The notes under the pieces: generated by a model
Seen by the model: only the letters and a program-made list of their open reading frames with translations
Told to the model about the DNA's origin: nothing
The model's database searches: none
Translations under genes and position numbers: made by a program
Assembly: GCA_003241385.1 (NCBI GenBank)
Contig: QFPO01000001.1
Location: forward strand, 62,001 to 126,000
Source of the DNA: Rhodanobacter denitrificans
GTDB taxonomy: Bacteria; Pseudomonadota; Gammaproteobacteria; Xanthomonadales; Rhodanobacteraceae
Direction of reading: 5' to 3'
Length of the DNA stretch: 64,000 nt
In this document: positions 25,647-38,575 of the stretch, piece after piece
Layout: each line of letters opens with the position of its first letter
How positions within the stretch are numbered: the first letter of the stretch is position 1

Positions 25647-25652
25647 ATTATA
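25647..25652 (-). promoter_or_regulatory. Candidate -10 element overlapping the liuE stop codon
   Basis: A perfect TATAAT on the minus strand, 29 bases before the cyanophycinase-like start; its TAA is also the liuE stop codon. A matching -35 was not found. It suggests separate expression of the cyanophycinase-like gene. Confidence 0.35.
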
Positions 25653-26592
25653 CGGCCGGCTCGGCGCGTCCGCTGGCGCGCGCGACCTTGCTCGAGGTCT
25701 CGCGCTGCAGCTGGCGCGACAGCCACAGCCCGGTGTCGATCAGACGGTCCAGGTCGATGCCGGTGTCGAGGCCGAGTCCTTCGAGCATGTAGACGACGTC
25801 CTCGCTGGCGACGTTGCCGGTGGCGCCGCGCGCATACGGACAGCCGCCGGTGCCGGACACCGCGCTGTCGACGACGCGGACGCCTTCCTCGAGGCAGGCC
25901 AGGATGTTCGCGAGCGCCTGGCCGCGCGTGTCGTGGAAATGCACCGCGAGCGCCTCGATCGGCACTTCGGCCGCGACCGCGCGCAGCATCGCGCGCGCCT
26001 TGGCCGGCGTGCCGATGCCGATCGTGTCGCCGAGCGATATCTCATAGCAGCCGAGCGCGTGCAGGCGCCGCGTGACACGGACCACGTCGGCGACCGGCAC
26101 CTCGCCCTGATACGGACAGCCGAGCACGGTCGATACGTAGCCGCGGACCGCGACGCCGTCGGCGGCGGCGCGTTCGAGCACCGGCACGAAGCGCGTGATC
26201 GATTCCTCGATCGTCGCATTGATGTTGCGCTGATTGAACGCCTCGGAGGCGGCCGTGAACACCGCGACCTCCTCGGCACCGACGGCGCGCGCACGCGCAT
26301 AGCCGGTCTCGTTCGGCACCAGGACGGGATAGCGGATACCGGGCCGGCGCGCGATGCCGGCGAACACCTCGGCCGCGTCGGCCAGCTGCGGGACCCACTT
26401 CGGGCTGACGAAGCTGGTCGCCTCGATCGTCTCCAGGCCGGTCGCCGACAGCCGGTCGATCAGCTCGATCTTGGTCGCGGCCGGGATGATCGTCTTCTCG
26501 TTCTGCAGGCCGTCGCGCGGACCGACCTCGACGATGCGGACGTGATCGGCGGTGCCGCGCCGGCCGGGACCGCCTTGTTCGGATCTGCTCAT
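25648..26592 (-). CDS. liuE: Hydroxymethylglutaryl-CoA lyase
   Basis: The protein is 314 aa of the DRE-TIM metallolyase family. It cleaves HMG-CoA to acetoacetate and acetyl-CoA, the last step of leucine breakdown. EVGPRDGLQNE is the N-terminal catalytic motif. HFHDTRGQAL supplies the metal ligands. SGTGGCPYARGATGN contains the catalytic Cys. It starts eight bases after liuD. A C-terminal tail (SSKVARASGRAEPAV) ends the protein. Confidence 0.94.
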   Translation of the reverse strand: MSRSEQGGPGRRGTADHVRIVEVGPRDGLQNEKTIIPAATKIELIDRLSATGLETIEATSFVSPKWVPQLADAAEVFAGIARRPGIRYPVLVPNETGYARARAVGAEEVAVFTAASEAFNQRNINATIEESITRFVPVLERAAADGVAVRGYVSTVLGCPYQGEVPVADVVRVTRRLHALGCYEISLGDTIGIGTPAKARAMLRAVAAEVPIEALAVHFHDTRGQALANILACLEEGVRVVDSAVSGTGGCPYARGATGNVASEDVVYMLEGLGLDTGIDLDRLIDTGLWLSRQLQRETSSKVARASGRAEPAV

Positions 26593-26600
26593 CGCCTGCC

Positions 26601-28598
<1,998 letters not shown>

Positions 28599-28749
28599 GG
28601 GCGATGCATCCTCATTCGGCCGCGGCACGGACGGCCGCGGCGGCGTGGCCGTCGGAACCGGACATCAAGGCGGCAGGGTAGTCGGTGTGGCGATGCGGAC
28701 GCAGCCCGGCTGAGCCGAAACCGGGAACGCCGCCGTTCATCGCCACCGC

Positions 28750-29145
28750 TCAGGCGGCCGGCGCATGACAGACCGCTTCGACGTTGTGACCGTCCGGGTC
28801 GAGCACGAACGCGCCGTAGTAGTTCGGGTGGTAGTGCGGACGCAGGCCGGGCGCGCCGTTGTCGACGCCGCCGACGGCCAGCGCGGCCCGATGGAACGCA
28901 TCGACGCCGGCCCGATCGGTCGAGACGAATGCGACGTGGCCGTGACCGGGCCCGGCGCCACCATCGTCGTCGCCGATCCAGAAGTACGGCTTGCCGGCGT
29001 GACCGAATCCGGCGTGATTGCCGGCGCCGGTTTCCGCTGCGCCGACCTGCATGACCACACCGATGCCGAGCGGCGCCAGAGCCCGCTCGTAGAACGCGCG
29101 GCTACGCGCGAAGTCCGATACCGTAAAACCGACGTGATCGAGCAT
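28750..29145 (-). CDS. VOC-family (glyoxalase/bleomycin resistance) protein
   Basis: The protein is 131 aa with one complete VOC fold. HVGFTVSDFARSRAFYERAL is the typical first module with a metal-ligand His. GHVAFVSTDR gives a second His and the last strand YGAFVLDPDGHNVEAV carries a Glu ligand. It lies four bases after liuC, between the catabolic genes, so it is co-expressed with them. Substrate unknown. Confidence 0.85.
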   Translation of the reverse strand: MLDHVGFTVSDFARSRAFYERALAPLGIGVVMQVGAAETGAGNHAGFGHAGKPYFWIGDDDGGAGPGHGHVAFVSTDRAGVDAFHRAALAVGGVDNGAPGLRPHYHPNYYGAFVLDPDGHNVEAVCHAPAA

Positions 29146-29148
29146 CGT

Positions 29149-29943
29149 TCACTCCCGTCCGGCCCAGGCCGGCGCACGTTTGTCGAGGAAGGCGGTCAGG
29201 CCTTCCTGGCCCTCGGCCGAAACGCGCAGGCGCGCGATCAGCGCGGCGTTCTCGCGGTCGAGCGCTTCGGCGCCCTCGCACGTGATGCCGGCGGCACGCA
29301 GCGCCAGGCGCTTGGCCTCGTCCTGCGCGACCGGCCCGCATTTGCCGAACATGTGCAGCAGGCGCTCGACCGCCTCGTCGAGCGCGTCGGCCGTCACGCA
29401 ATCGTGCAGCAGGCCGATGCGGCGCGCTTCGGCGGCGTCGAAGACTTCGGCACCGACGAAGTAGCGCCGTGCCTGGCGCACGCCGATGGCCGCGCAGACG
29501 TACGGCGAGATCACCGCCGGCACCAGGCCGAGCTTGGCCTCGGACAGCGAGAACTTCGCCGAGTCGATGCCGACCGCGACGTCGCAGCAGGCGACCAGAC
29601 CGACGCCGCCGCCGTAGGCCGAGCCGTTGACGCGCGCGATCGTCGGCTTCGACAGGAAGTTCAGCGTGCGCATCAGGCGCGCCAGGCGCAGCGAGTCCTC
29701 GCGGTTGTCCGTTTCGCTGGCCGCGGCCATGCCGCGCATCCAGTTCAGATCCGCACCGGCCGAGAACGTGCTGCCGTTGCCGGTGACGACGACGGCGCGC
29801 ACCGAGCGATCGGCGTCGACCTGGTCCAGTGCCTCGGTCAGCTCGGCGATCAAGGCCGCATCGAAGGCGTTGTGCACGCTGGGGCGGTCCAGGATCAGAT
29901 GGGCCGTGGATCCGCGTCGTTCGATCTGCACCGCTGTCGGCAT
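29149..29943 (-). CDS. liuC: Methylglutaconyl-CoA hydratase, enoyl-CoA hydratase family
   Basis: The protein is 264 aa from the ATG giving MPTAVQIERRG. It hydrates 3-methylglutaconyl-CoA to HMG-CoA. The oxyanion segment is FSAGADLNWMRGM. The second part is NGSAYGGGVGLVACCDVAV, then SLSEAKLGLVPAVISPYV, with the Glu of SEAK as catalytic acid. The AVISPYV sequence is typical of LiuC-type hydratases. TATGAT on the minus strand at 29972-29977 could be its -10. It heads the visible liu operon. Confidence 0.88.
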   Translation of the reverse strand: MPTAVQIERRGSTAHLILDRPSVHNAFDAALIAELTEALDQVDADRSVRAVVVTGNGSTFSAGADLNWMRGMAAASETDNREDSLRLARLMRTLNFLSKPTIARVNGSAYGGGVGLVACCDVAVGIDSAKFSLSEAKLGLVPAVISPYVCAAIGVRQARRYFVGAEVFDAAEARRIGLLHDCVTADALDEAVERLLHMFGKCGPVAQDEAKRLALRAAGITCEGAEALDRENAALIARLRVSAEGQEGLTAFLDKRAPAWAGRE

Positions 29944-30032
29944 GGGCGTCGGGGTCGCTCGGTAAACCGCCATCATAGCGGGCCGCCGCGGCACCGGTCG
30001 CGCATCGCTGCAGGTGCCGTGATCGGTCCTCT

Positions 30033-30050
30033 TGAGAATGGCTATCGTTT
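30033..30050 (+). promoter_or_regulatory. Putative Fur box upstream of the imelysin operon
   Basis: TGAGAATGGCTATCGTTT closely resembles the Fur consensus for gammaproteobacteria (compare TGAGAATGATTATCATTT), differing at only three positions. It lies about 70 bases before the first imelysin start, suitable for repression of that promoter by Fe-Fur. Confidence 0.65.
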
Positions 30051-30121
30051 ACAATCGGCGCTTCCGATGTTCGCGCGTGCCGCCGCTCCGCGCGCCCGCC
30101 CGCTTCCTGGAGAAAAGCACG

Positions 30122-31408
30122 ATGCGAACGATGATTCGCCTGCCGTCGCTGTGCCTGGCCGTCATCGCCGGCACGCTGTCCGCCGCCGAGCCGGCCGCCC
30201 CGACATCCGAATCGAAGGCGCCGACGACCGAGGCCGTCGTCACGCAGTACGCCGCGATCGCGCTGGCCGGCTACGAGGACGCGCTCGCCGGCGCCCGCGC
30301 GCTCGGCCGTTCGATCGACGCCCTGGCCGCGGCGCCGACGCCGCGCACGCTGGCGGTGGCGCGCCAGGCCTGGCTCGACGCGCGCGTGCCGTACATGCAG
30401 ACCGAGGTGCTGCGCTTCGGCAATCCGGTCGTCGACGCCTGGGAAGGCCGTGTCAACGCCTGGCCGCTCGACGAGGGACTGATCGACTACGTCGACGCGT
30501 CCTACGGCAGCGAGTCCGACGCCAATGCCTGGTACGCGGCCAACATCATCGCGCAGCCGCGGCCGCGCATCGGCGGCCGCGAGATCGACGCGACGACGAT
30601 CACGCCGAAGCTGTTGGCCGAAACGCTGCACGAGATCGGCGGCATCGAGGCCAACGTCGCCAGCGGCTATCACGCGATCGAGTTCCTGCTGTGGGGACAG
30701 GATCTCAACGGCACCGGTCCGGGCGCCGGAAACCGCCCGGCCACCGATTTCGACGTCGAACGCTGCACCGGCGGCCACTGCCAGCGTCGCATCGACTATC
30801 TGAAGGCGGCCGCCGCGCTGCTGATCACCGACCTGGAGGAGGCGGTCGCCGACTGGAAGCCCGGCGGCGCCGCGCATGCGCACGCGCAGCAGGCCGGGGT
30901 GGCCTCGATGCTGACCGGCATGGGCAGCCTGTCCTACGGCGAGCTCGCCGGCGAGCGCATGAAGCTCGGCCTGATCCTGCACGATCCGGAGGAGGAGCAC
31001 GACTGCTTCTCCGACAATACGCACAACTCGCACTTCTACGACCAGATCGGCATCCGCAACGTCTATCTGGGCCGTTATCGGCGGCCCGGCGGTGCGGCCG
31101 TCGAGGGGCCGTCGCTGTCCGATCTGGTCAAGGCCCGCGATCCGGCGCTGGACCGGGAGATGCGCAGCCGGCTCGACGCGACCGTCGAGGCGATGACCGC
31201 GCTCAGGCAGCGCGCCGAGCGCCGCGAGCGCTACGACCAGATGATCGGCGAGGGCAATCGCGACGGCCATGCCGTGGTGCAGGCCGCGATCGACCGCCTG
31301 ATCGAACAGACGCGCTCGATCGAGCGCGTCGTCGCCGCGCTCGGCATCGGCCGGATCGAGATCGAAGGCTCCGACAGTCTCGACCGGCCTGCGGACGTGT
31401 TCCAGTAG
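30122..31408 (+). CDS. Imelysin-family periplasmic/outer-membrane iron-uptake protein
   Basis: The protein is 428 aa with a signal peptide ending near TLSAAEP. The imelysin GxHxxE motif is GYHAIEFLLWG. The conserved SDNTHNSHFYDQIGIRNVYLGRY is also present. Family members such as IcmP of Pseudomonas are iron-regulated envelope proteins; the GxHxxE motif is thought to bind metal although peptidase activity is doubtful. GGAG precedes the start. It is the first gene of a four-gene operon headed by a Fur box. Confidence 0.9.
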   Translation: MRTMIRLPSLCLAVIAGTLSAAEPAAPTSESKAPTTEAVVTQYAAIALAGYEDALAGARALGRSIDALAAAPTPRTLAVARQAWLDARVPYMQTEVLRFGNPVVDAWEGRVNAWPLDEGLIDYVDASYGSESDANAWYAANIIAQPRPRIGGREIDATTITPKLLAETLHEIGGIEANVASGYHAIEFLLWGQDLNGTGPGAGNRPATDFDVERCTGGHCQRRIDYLKAAAALLITDLEEAVADWKPGGAAHAHAQQAGVASMLTGMGSLSYGELAGERMKLGLILHDPEEEHDCFSDNTHNSHFYDQIGIRNVYLGRYRRPGGAAVEGPSLSDLVKARDPALDREMRSRLDATVEAMTALRQRAERRERYDQMIGEGNRDGHAVVQAAIDRLIEQTRSIERVVAALGIGRIEIEGSDSLDRPADVFQ

Positions 31409-31410
31409 TC

Positions 31411-32949
31411 GTGCCGTCGCGGTTCGCGCCCGGATCCGCGCTGCGCGGACGCCTCGTCGGCGCAGCCGTGCTGTGGCTGGCGGCCGTCGCCGCGGCCGCG
31501 GCGGCCGAGGAACGCCGCCCGGACCTCGGCGCCGCCGACCGCGCGCGCGTCGAGGCGATCGTGCGGCCGATCGCGGACTTCGCGAAGGTCGAGCCGTTCG
31601 AGACGCTGCCGGCCGGCGCGGCGACCGTGCGCGGCAAGCCGCTGACGCGCGACATCTTCTCGTTTCCGTCGGCGAGTCTCGATTTCGCGGGCCGGCAGCG
31701 TTTCGCGATCGGCAACGGCCTGTTCCGCAAGGACTGGGTGTCGGCGCCGGCCTCGACGCAGGCCTCGGACGGTCTGGGCCCGCTGTTCAATGCGCGCTCG
31801 TGTCAGGGCTGCCATCTCAAGGACGGCCGCGGTGTCGTACCGGCCGACGGCGAGCCGGCGGTCTCGCTGTTCCTGCGCCTGTCGGTGCCGCCGCGCAACG
31901 ACCAGGAACGCCGCGCGCTCGCCGAGCGGCGCGTCGCGGTGATCGCGGAGCCGACCTACGGCACGCAACTGCAGAACTTCGCGGTGCCGGGCCTGGCCGC
32001 CGAAGGCCAGCTGCGTATCGACTGGGAAGCGGTGCCGATCGCGCTGGCCGGCGGCGAGACCGTCACGCTGCGCCGGCCGCTCTATCGGATCACCGATCTC
32101 GGCTACGGGCCGATGCGCGAGGACGTGATGATCTCGCCGCGGATCGCGCCGCCGATGATCGGGCTCGGGCTGATCGAGGCGATCGCCGAGGACGACATCC
32201 TCGCCCGGGCCGGACGCCGTGGTGATCCCGACGGCATCGTCGGCAAACCGAGCCGCCTGCGCGATCCGCAGAGCGGACGCATCGTGCTCGGCCGCTTCGG
32301 CTGGAAGGGCGGGCAGCCCGACGTGCGCCATCAGGCCGCGCATGCGTTCGCCGGCGACATGGGCCTGTCGAGCCCGCCGGCGCCGGACCACTGGGGAGAC
32401 TGCACGGCGCGACAGAGCGCCTGCCGCGCGCTGCCGCACGGTGCGCAGCCGGCGTTCGGCCCGCACGAGGTGTCCGGCGAGTTGCTCGATTTCGTCGCGT
32501 TCTACTCGACCCATCTGGCGGTGCCGGAACGGCGCGATGCCGATGCACCGCAGGTGTTGGCCGGCAAGCGCCTGTTCTACGAGGCGCGCTGTGCGCAGTG
32601 CCACGTGCCCAAGTACGTGACGCGGCGCGACGCGGCCGATCCGGCGCAGCGCTTCCAGCTGATCTGGCCATACAGCGATTTCCTGCTGCACGACATGGGC
32701 GAGGGGCTCGCCGACGGCCGGCCCGAGGGCGACGCCGGTCCGCGCGAATGGCGCACGCCGCCGCTGTGGGGCGCGGGCCTGGCGACGACCGTCGAGCCGC
32801 GCGCGACGTTTCTGCACGACGGCCGTGCGCGCAGTCTGCTCGAGGCGATCCTCTGGCACGGCGGCGAGGCGCAGGCGGCACGCGACCGCGTCGTCGGCAT
32901 GACCCCCGCGCAGCGGGCCGACCTGATCCGTTTCGTGGAATCGCTATGA
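31411..32949 (+). CDS. Di-heme c-type oxidoreductase (DUF1111/DHOR)
   Basis: The protein is 512 aa from a GTG two bases after the imelysin stop. A signal peptide covers about residues 10-32. Two heme-binding motifs are visible: CQGCH (Cys131-His135) and CAQCH (Cys394-His398). The C-terminal part, RTPPLWGAGL, ATFLHDGRARSLLEAILWHGGEA, is diagnostic of the thiol-oxidoreductase-like di-heme family. It is periplasmic. The conserved gene order with imelysins suggests it supports iron oxidation/uptake. Confidence 0.9.
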   Translation: MPSRFAPGSALRGRLVGAAVLWLAAVAAAAAAEERRPDLGAADRARVEAIVRPIADFAKVEPFETLPAGAATVRGKPLTRDIFSFPSASLDFAGRQRFAIGNGLFRKDWVSAPASTQASDGLGPLFNARSCQGCHLKDGRGVVPADGEPAVSLFLRLSVPPRNDQERRALAERRVAVIAEPTYGTQLQNFAVPGLAAEGQLRIDWEAVPIALAGGETVTLRRPLYRITDLGYGPMREDVMISPRIAPPMIGLGLIEAIAEDDILARAGRRGDPDGIVGKPSRLRDPQSGRIVLGRFGWKGGQPDVRHQAAHAFAGDMGLSSPPAPDHWGDCTARQSACRALPHGAQPAFGPHEVSGELLDFVAFYSTHLAVPERRDADAPQVLAGKRLFYEARCAQCHVPKYVTRRDAADPAQRFQLIWPYSDFLLHDMGEGLADGRPEGDAGPREWRTPPLWGAGLATTVEPRATFLHDGRARSLLEAILWHGGEAQAARDRVVGMTPAQRADLIRFVESL

Positions 32950-34034
32950 CGATCGAACGCGTCTTCGTACGGCTGTGGTTCGTCCTCGCCGTGATCGCAC
33001 CGGTGCAGGCGCAGACACTGCCGACCGATCTCGGCGAGCGCTGGGTCACCGGCTACGTCCGGCCGGCGGCGGCCGCCCTGGTCGCGGCCGCCTCCGATAC
33101 CGGACAGGCGGTGACGGCCTACTGCGCCGCGCCGGCCGACACGGCCTTGCGCGACGCTGTGCGCACGCGCTTCCACCTGCTGGCCGGTGCCTGGGGACGC
33201 ATCGCGTTCCTGCGCTTCGGTCCGCTGGTCGAGGCGAACCGGTTCGAACGGTTCCTGTTCTTTCCGGACCCGCGCGGCCTGGTCGTCAAGCAGACCGCCG
33301 CGGCGATCGCCGCGGCCGATGCGCAGCCGCTCGACGTCGACGCGCTGCGCGCGCGCAGCGTCGCGGTGCAGGGGCTCGGCGCGCTCGAGTACGCCCTGTT
33401 CGACGGCACGGCCGGCGAGACGATCGCGCGTGGCGACTCCGACGGGCGCGCGCGCTGCGCCTATGCGCGCGCCGTCGCGGCGGCCCTGCAGCGGACCGCC
33501 GAGGAACTCGCACAGGATTGGCAGGCCTCGTCCGCGTTCGCGCGCGAATTCGGCCGGCCGGCCGCCGACAACCGCCTGTATCGCAGTTCGGCCGAGGTCG
33601 CAGCCGAGGCGATCAAGGCCAGTTCCGGCGGCATCCATTTCGTGCGCGACCTCGTACTGCTGCCGGCGCTCGGTGCCGATGCGGCGTCGGCGCGCGGGCA
33701 GCGCCTGCCGCTGTGGCGCAGTGGCGCGACGGCGGCGCTGCTCGCCGGCACGATCGAGGGCCTGCGCGATTTCATCGACGCCGGTCGGGTGACGCCGCTG
33801 CTGGCACCGGAGCAACGCTGGGTGCCGGCCGCGTTCGCCGACGAGGCCACGCGCATCGCCGCCCAATGGCGGTCGCTGGCCGTGTCGCTCGATCGCGCCG
33901 TCGCCGATCGGGACGCGCGCGCGCTGCTCGAGCTGAGCGTGCTGCAGCTCAAGAACCTGCAGGACGTCAACGACACGTATCTGGCACCGGCGCTTGGCGT
34001 CTCGATCGGCTTCAACGCATTCGATGGCGATTGA
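32946..34034 (+). CDS. Second imelysin-family protein
   Basis: The protein is 362 aa with a signal peptide (VLAVIAPVQAQ). It overlaps the di-heme gene by ATGA. The family motif is degenerate: GLGALEYALFDG replaces the GxHxxE of the first copy, so the His is missing. The C-terminal DVNDTYLAPALGVSIGFNAFDGD is typical of this imelysin subgroup. It probably works with the first imelysin in iron handling. Confidence 0.85.
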   Translation: MTIERVFVRLWFVLAVIAPVQAQTLPTDLGERWVTGYVRPAAAALVAAASDTGQAVTAYCAAPADTALRDAVRTRFHLLAGAWGRIAFLRFGPLVEANRFERFLFFPDPRGLVVKQTAAAIAAADAQPLDVDALRARSVAVQGLGALEYALFDGTAGETIARGDSDGRARCAYARAVAAALQRTAEELAQDWQASSAFAREFGRPAADNRLYRSSAEVAAEAIKASSGGIHFVRDLVLLPALGADAASARGQRLPLWRSGATAALLAGTIEGLRDFIDAGRVTPLLAPEQRWVPAAFADEATRIAAQWRSLAVSLDRAVADRDARALLELSVLQLKNLQDVNDTYLAPALGVSIGFNAFDGD

Positions 34035-35121
34035 CCGGCGCGCGTTTCTCGGCTGGGCGGCCGCTGCGGTGACCTCGCCGCTGCTCGCGGCGACGCCGGC
34101 CGCGGCGGCGGCGCGTTTCGTCGCGGCGCGCCGCCGCGACGGGCGGCACGAGGTCGCGATCGTCGATGCCGGCGGCCGCGATCTGGCCGCCTATGCATTG
34201 CCGGGAAGAGGGCACAGCTTCGCGATCGATGCCGAACGCGGACGGCTGATCGCGTTCGGCCGCCAGCCGGGCTTCTTCGCGACGGCGTTCGATCGCGCCG
34301 GCGCCGCTGTCGCGCTGCCGCTGCCCGAAGGCCGTCACTACTTCGGCCACGGTACGTTCTCGGCCGACGGCTCCGTGCTGTACGCGACCGAGAACGACTA
34401 CGAGGCCGGACGCGCGGTGATCGGCGTCTACGACGCAAGCCCGCACGGCGGCTGGCGCAGGATCGGCGAGTTCGACTGCGCCGGCATCGGCGCGCACGAA
34501 GTCGTGCTGATGCCGGACCGGCGCACGCTATGCGTCGCCAACGGCGGCATCCTGACCCATCCGGACTACGGCAAGCGCGAGCTCAATCTCGATTCGATGG
34601 CGCCGTCGCTGGCCTATCTGGACGCCCGCGACGGGCGCGTGGTCGAGTCGGTGGCGCTCGACCCGGCCCTGCACCGGCTGTCGATCCGCCATCTCGCACT
34701 CGACGCGACTGGTGCGGTCTGGTTCGGCTGCCAGTACATGGGACCGGCGATCGACCTGCCGCCGCTGGTCGGGCGGCACCGGCGCGGCGAGGCGCCACGG
34801 CTGTTTCCGGCGCCCGATCCGGTGCTGGCCGGACTGTGCAACTACGTCGGCTCGGTCGCGGCCGATGCGGCCGGTGCGGTGATCGCGACGTCGAGCCCGG
34901 TCGGCGGTCGCGTCGCCTACTGGGATACGGCCAGCGGCCGGTGTCTGGGCACCAGCGCGATCGCCGACGGCTGCGGCGTGGCCGGCGTCGGCGCCGGGCG
35001 TTTCCTGGTCAGCGACGGCCGCGGCGCGATCAGCGAGGCGGGGCCGGACCGGCCGCCGCATGCACTGCGTGAAGTGACGGCCGCGCTCGAATGGGACAAC
35101 CACCTGCGCCGCTACGGCTGA
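34024..35121 (+). CDS. Tat-exported DUF1513 protein
   Basis: The protein is 365 aa. The Tat signal DRRAFLGWAAAA is at the extreme N-terminus. The rest is beta-propeller-like with repeated short strands (ENDYEAGRAVIGVYD, GAHEVVLMPDRRTLCVANGGI). DUF1513 proteins close this imelysin operon in Pseudomonas and relatives. It overlaps the second imelysin by 11 bases. Function is unknown; export folded may mean it binds a cofactor. Confidence 0.88.
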   Translation: MAIDRRAFLGWAAAAVTSPLLAATPAAAAARFVAARRRDGRHEVAIVDAGGRDLAAYALPGRGHSFAIDAERGRLIAFGRQPGFFATAFDRAGAAVALPLPEGRHYFGHGTFSADGSVLYATENDYEAGRAVIGVYDASPHGGWRRIGEFDCAGIGAHEVVLMPDRRTLCVANGGILTHPDYGKRELNLDSMAPSLAYLDARDGRVVESVALDPALHRLSIRHLALDATGAVWFGCQYMGPAIDLPPLVGRHRRGEAPRLFPAPDPVLAGLCNYVGSVAADAAGAVIATSSPVGGRVAYWDTASGRCLGTSAIADGCGVAGVGAGRFLVSDGRGAISEAGPDRPPHALREVTAALEWDNHLRRYG

Positions 35122-35128
35122 CCGCGCG

Positions 35129-35515
35129 TCAGCGGCGCACCATCGTGCGGACCAGATGATCGAGTGCCTGAGCCGGCGCGAGGCAGTGGCCGGTGTGCAC
35201 GGCCGAGGTCTGGATCATCGCGCTGCGTGGCGCGACCAGCCAGTGGAAGCGCTCGCGCTGGCCGAGCCGGCCGATCGGTCCGGCATCGGCACCGCCGCCG
35301 CAGATCCGTTCGATGCCGCCGAGGTGCGCGCGCAGCAGGTCCAGATCCGCATCGGGATCGAGCGCGCGCAGCCGCGCTTCGTCGAGCTCGATGCAGGCCT
35401 GCAGGAACTTCAGCGCCGGGCACGAGACGATCACGCCGACGTTGACGAACTCCTCGCGCTCGGGTCGCGGCACGACCCGCACGACGGCGTAGTCATACAA
35501 GTGCCGATCGCGCAC
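35129..35515 (-). CDS. DUF3037 family protein partnered with HipA-like kinase
   Basis: The protein is 128 aa from a GTG with GGAGGAAG ideally spaced; an upstream ATG at 35539 is an alternative but lacks such a site. The domain reads YDYAVVRVVPRPEREEFVNVGVIV, typical for DUF3037. The start lies inside the kinase gene (23-base overlap), and its ribosome binding site is embedded in the kinase C-terminal codons, which implies coupling. The pairing of DUF3037 with a HipA-like kinase is widely seen, but its role is not described to my knowledge. Confidence 0.85.
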   Translation of the reverse strand: MRDRHLYDYAVVRVVPRPEREEFVNVGVIVSCPALKFLQACIELDEARLRALDPDADLDLLRAHLGGIERICGGGADAGPIGRLGQRERFHWLVAPRSAMIQTSAVHTGHCLAPAQALDHLVRTMVRR

Positions 35516-36284
35516 GAATCGCTTCCTCCACGAATGCATGCGGCGGCTGCAGCCGGGCCAGCAGATAGTCGACGTAGGCCTGCCGGTGCGCGGCGGCACT
35601 CTGGAACGGCGTGTCGCCGCAGAGCCAGGACTCGGGAATCTGCGCAGCCAGACCGCTCACGAGCGCGGGCGTGATCGGTGCGCTCATCGACGCGTCGACG
35701 GCCGCCAGTTCGGACGCGAACGGCAGCAGCACATGATCGCGGATCGCCGCGAACGGCTGGCGCGCGCGTGCCTGCGGATCGTCCCAGGCGTGATGGAAGT
35801 ACAGTGCCGCGCCGTGGTCGATCAGCCACAGCCGGCGATGCCAGACCAGCAGGTTGGTATTGCGTGCGGTGCGGTCGACGTTGGTCACGAACGCGTCGAA
35901 CCAGACCACGCGCGAAGCCAGATCCGCATCGGGCTGCCACGCGACCGGGTCGAACGTGACCGCGCCGGGCAGGAAGTCGAGTGCGAGATTGAGTCCGCTG
36001 CTGGCGCGGATCAGGTCCTGGATCTCCGGGTCGGGCTCGGTCCGCGCGAGCTCCGGATCGAGCTCGACCAGGACCAGTTCGGGCACCGGCAGGCCGCAGG
36101 CGCGCCCGATCTCGCCGGCGAGCAGCTCGGCGATCAGCGCCTTCGGGCCCTGGCCGGCGCCACGGAACTTCAGCACGTACAGGCCCTGATCGTCGGCCTC
36201 GACGATCGCCGGCAGCGAGCCACCCTCGCGCAGCGGCGTGACGTAGCGCGTCGCGGTGACGGTGCGCAGCGTCACGGCCGGCAC
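35493..36284 (-). CDS. Small HipA-like kinase
   Basis: The protein is 263 aa, much shorter than HipA. YVLKFRGAGQGPKALIAELL gives the ATP-binding Lys and helix. A catalytic loop-like FVTNVDRTARNTNLL contains Asp and Asn, and WLIDHGAALYF contains the metal-binding Asp. This is the HipA_2-like kinase fold. No antitoxin of the HipB type is adjacent; instead the DUF3037 gene overlaps its end. Whether it is a toxin, a metabolic kinase or something else is unknown. Confidence 0.85.
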   Translation of the reverse strand: MPAVTLRTVTATRYVTPLREGGSLPAIVEADDQGLYVLKFRGAGQGPKALIAELLAGEIGRACGLPVPELVLVELDPELARTEPDPEIQDLIRASSGLNLALDFLPGAVTFDPVAWQPDADLASRVVWFDAFVTNVDRTARNTNLLVWHRRLWLIDHGAALYFHHAWDDPQARARQPFAAIRDHVLLPFASELAAVDASMSAPITPALVSGLAAQIPESWLCGDTPFQSAAAHRQAYVDYLLARLQPPHAFVEEAIRARSALV

Positions 36285-36359
36285 GCCCGGTCGCGGGGCA
36301 GGGCGGCGAAGAATCGCCTCGATACGCGTCTCATGCGGAATGCCGATGCCGAAAACGAG

Positions 36360-36393
36360 AACGGCGCCGATCGTACCAACGATCGGCGCCGTT
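36360..36393 (-). terminator. Long hairpin terminator after the EF-G gene
   Basis: A perfect 15-base inverted repeat (AACGGCGCCGATCGT and its complement) with a four-base loop, 41 bases after the EF-G stop. The following minus-strand sequence has only an interrupted T-rich stretch (CTCGTTTTC), so termination may be partial or bidirectional with the kinase gene promoter beyond it. Confidence 0.6.
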
Positions 36394-36433
36394 CCGGTAT
36401 CGACGGCACGCCGGACGGCGTGCCGCGACGGAC

Positions 36434-38575
<2,142 letters not shown>

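Noticed and set aside
28765..32949. A very long plus-strand open frame antisense to liuC/VOC and running into the di-heme oxidoreductase gene
   Set aside because: Only the part after 31411 has family motifs and a signal peptide; the rest is antisense to well-supported genes and results from GC-rich codon bias.
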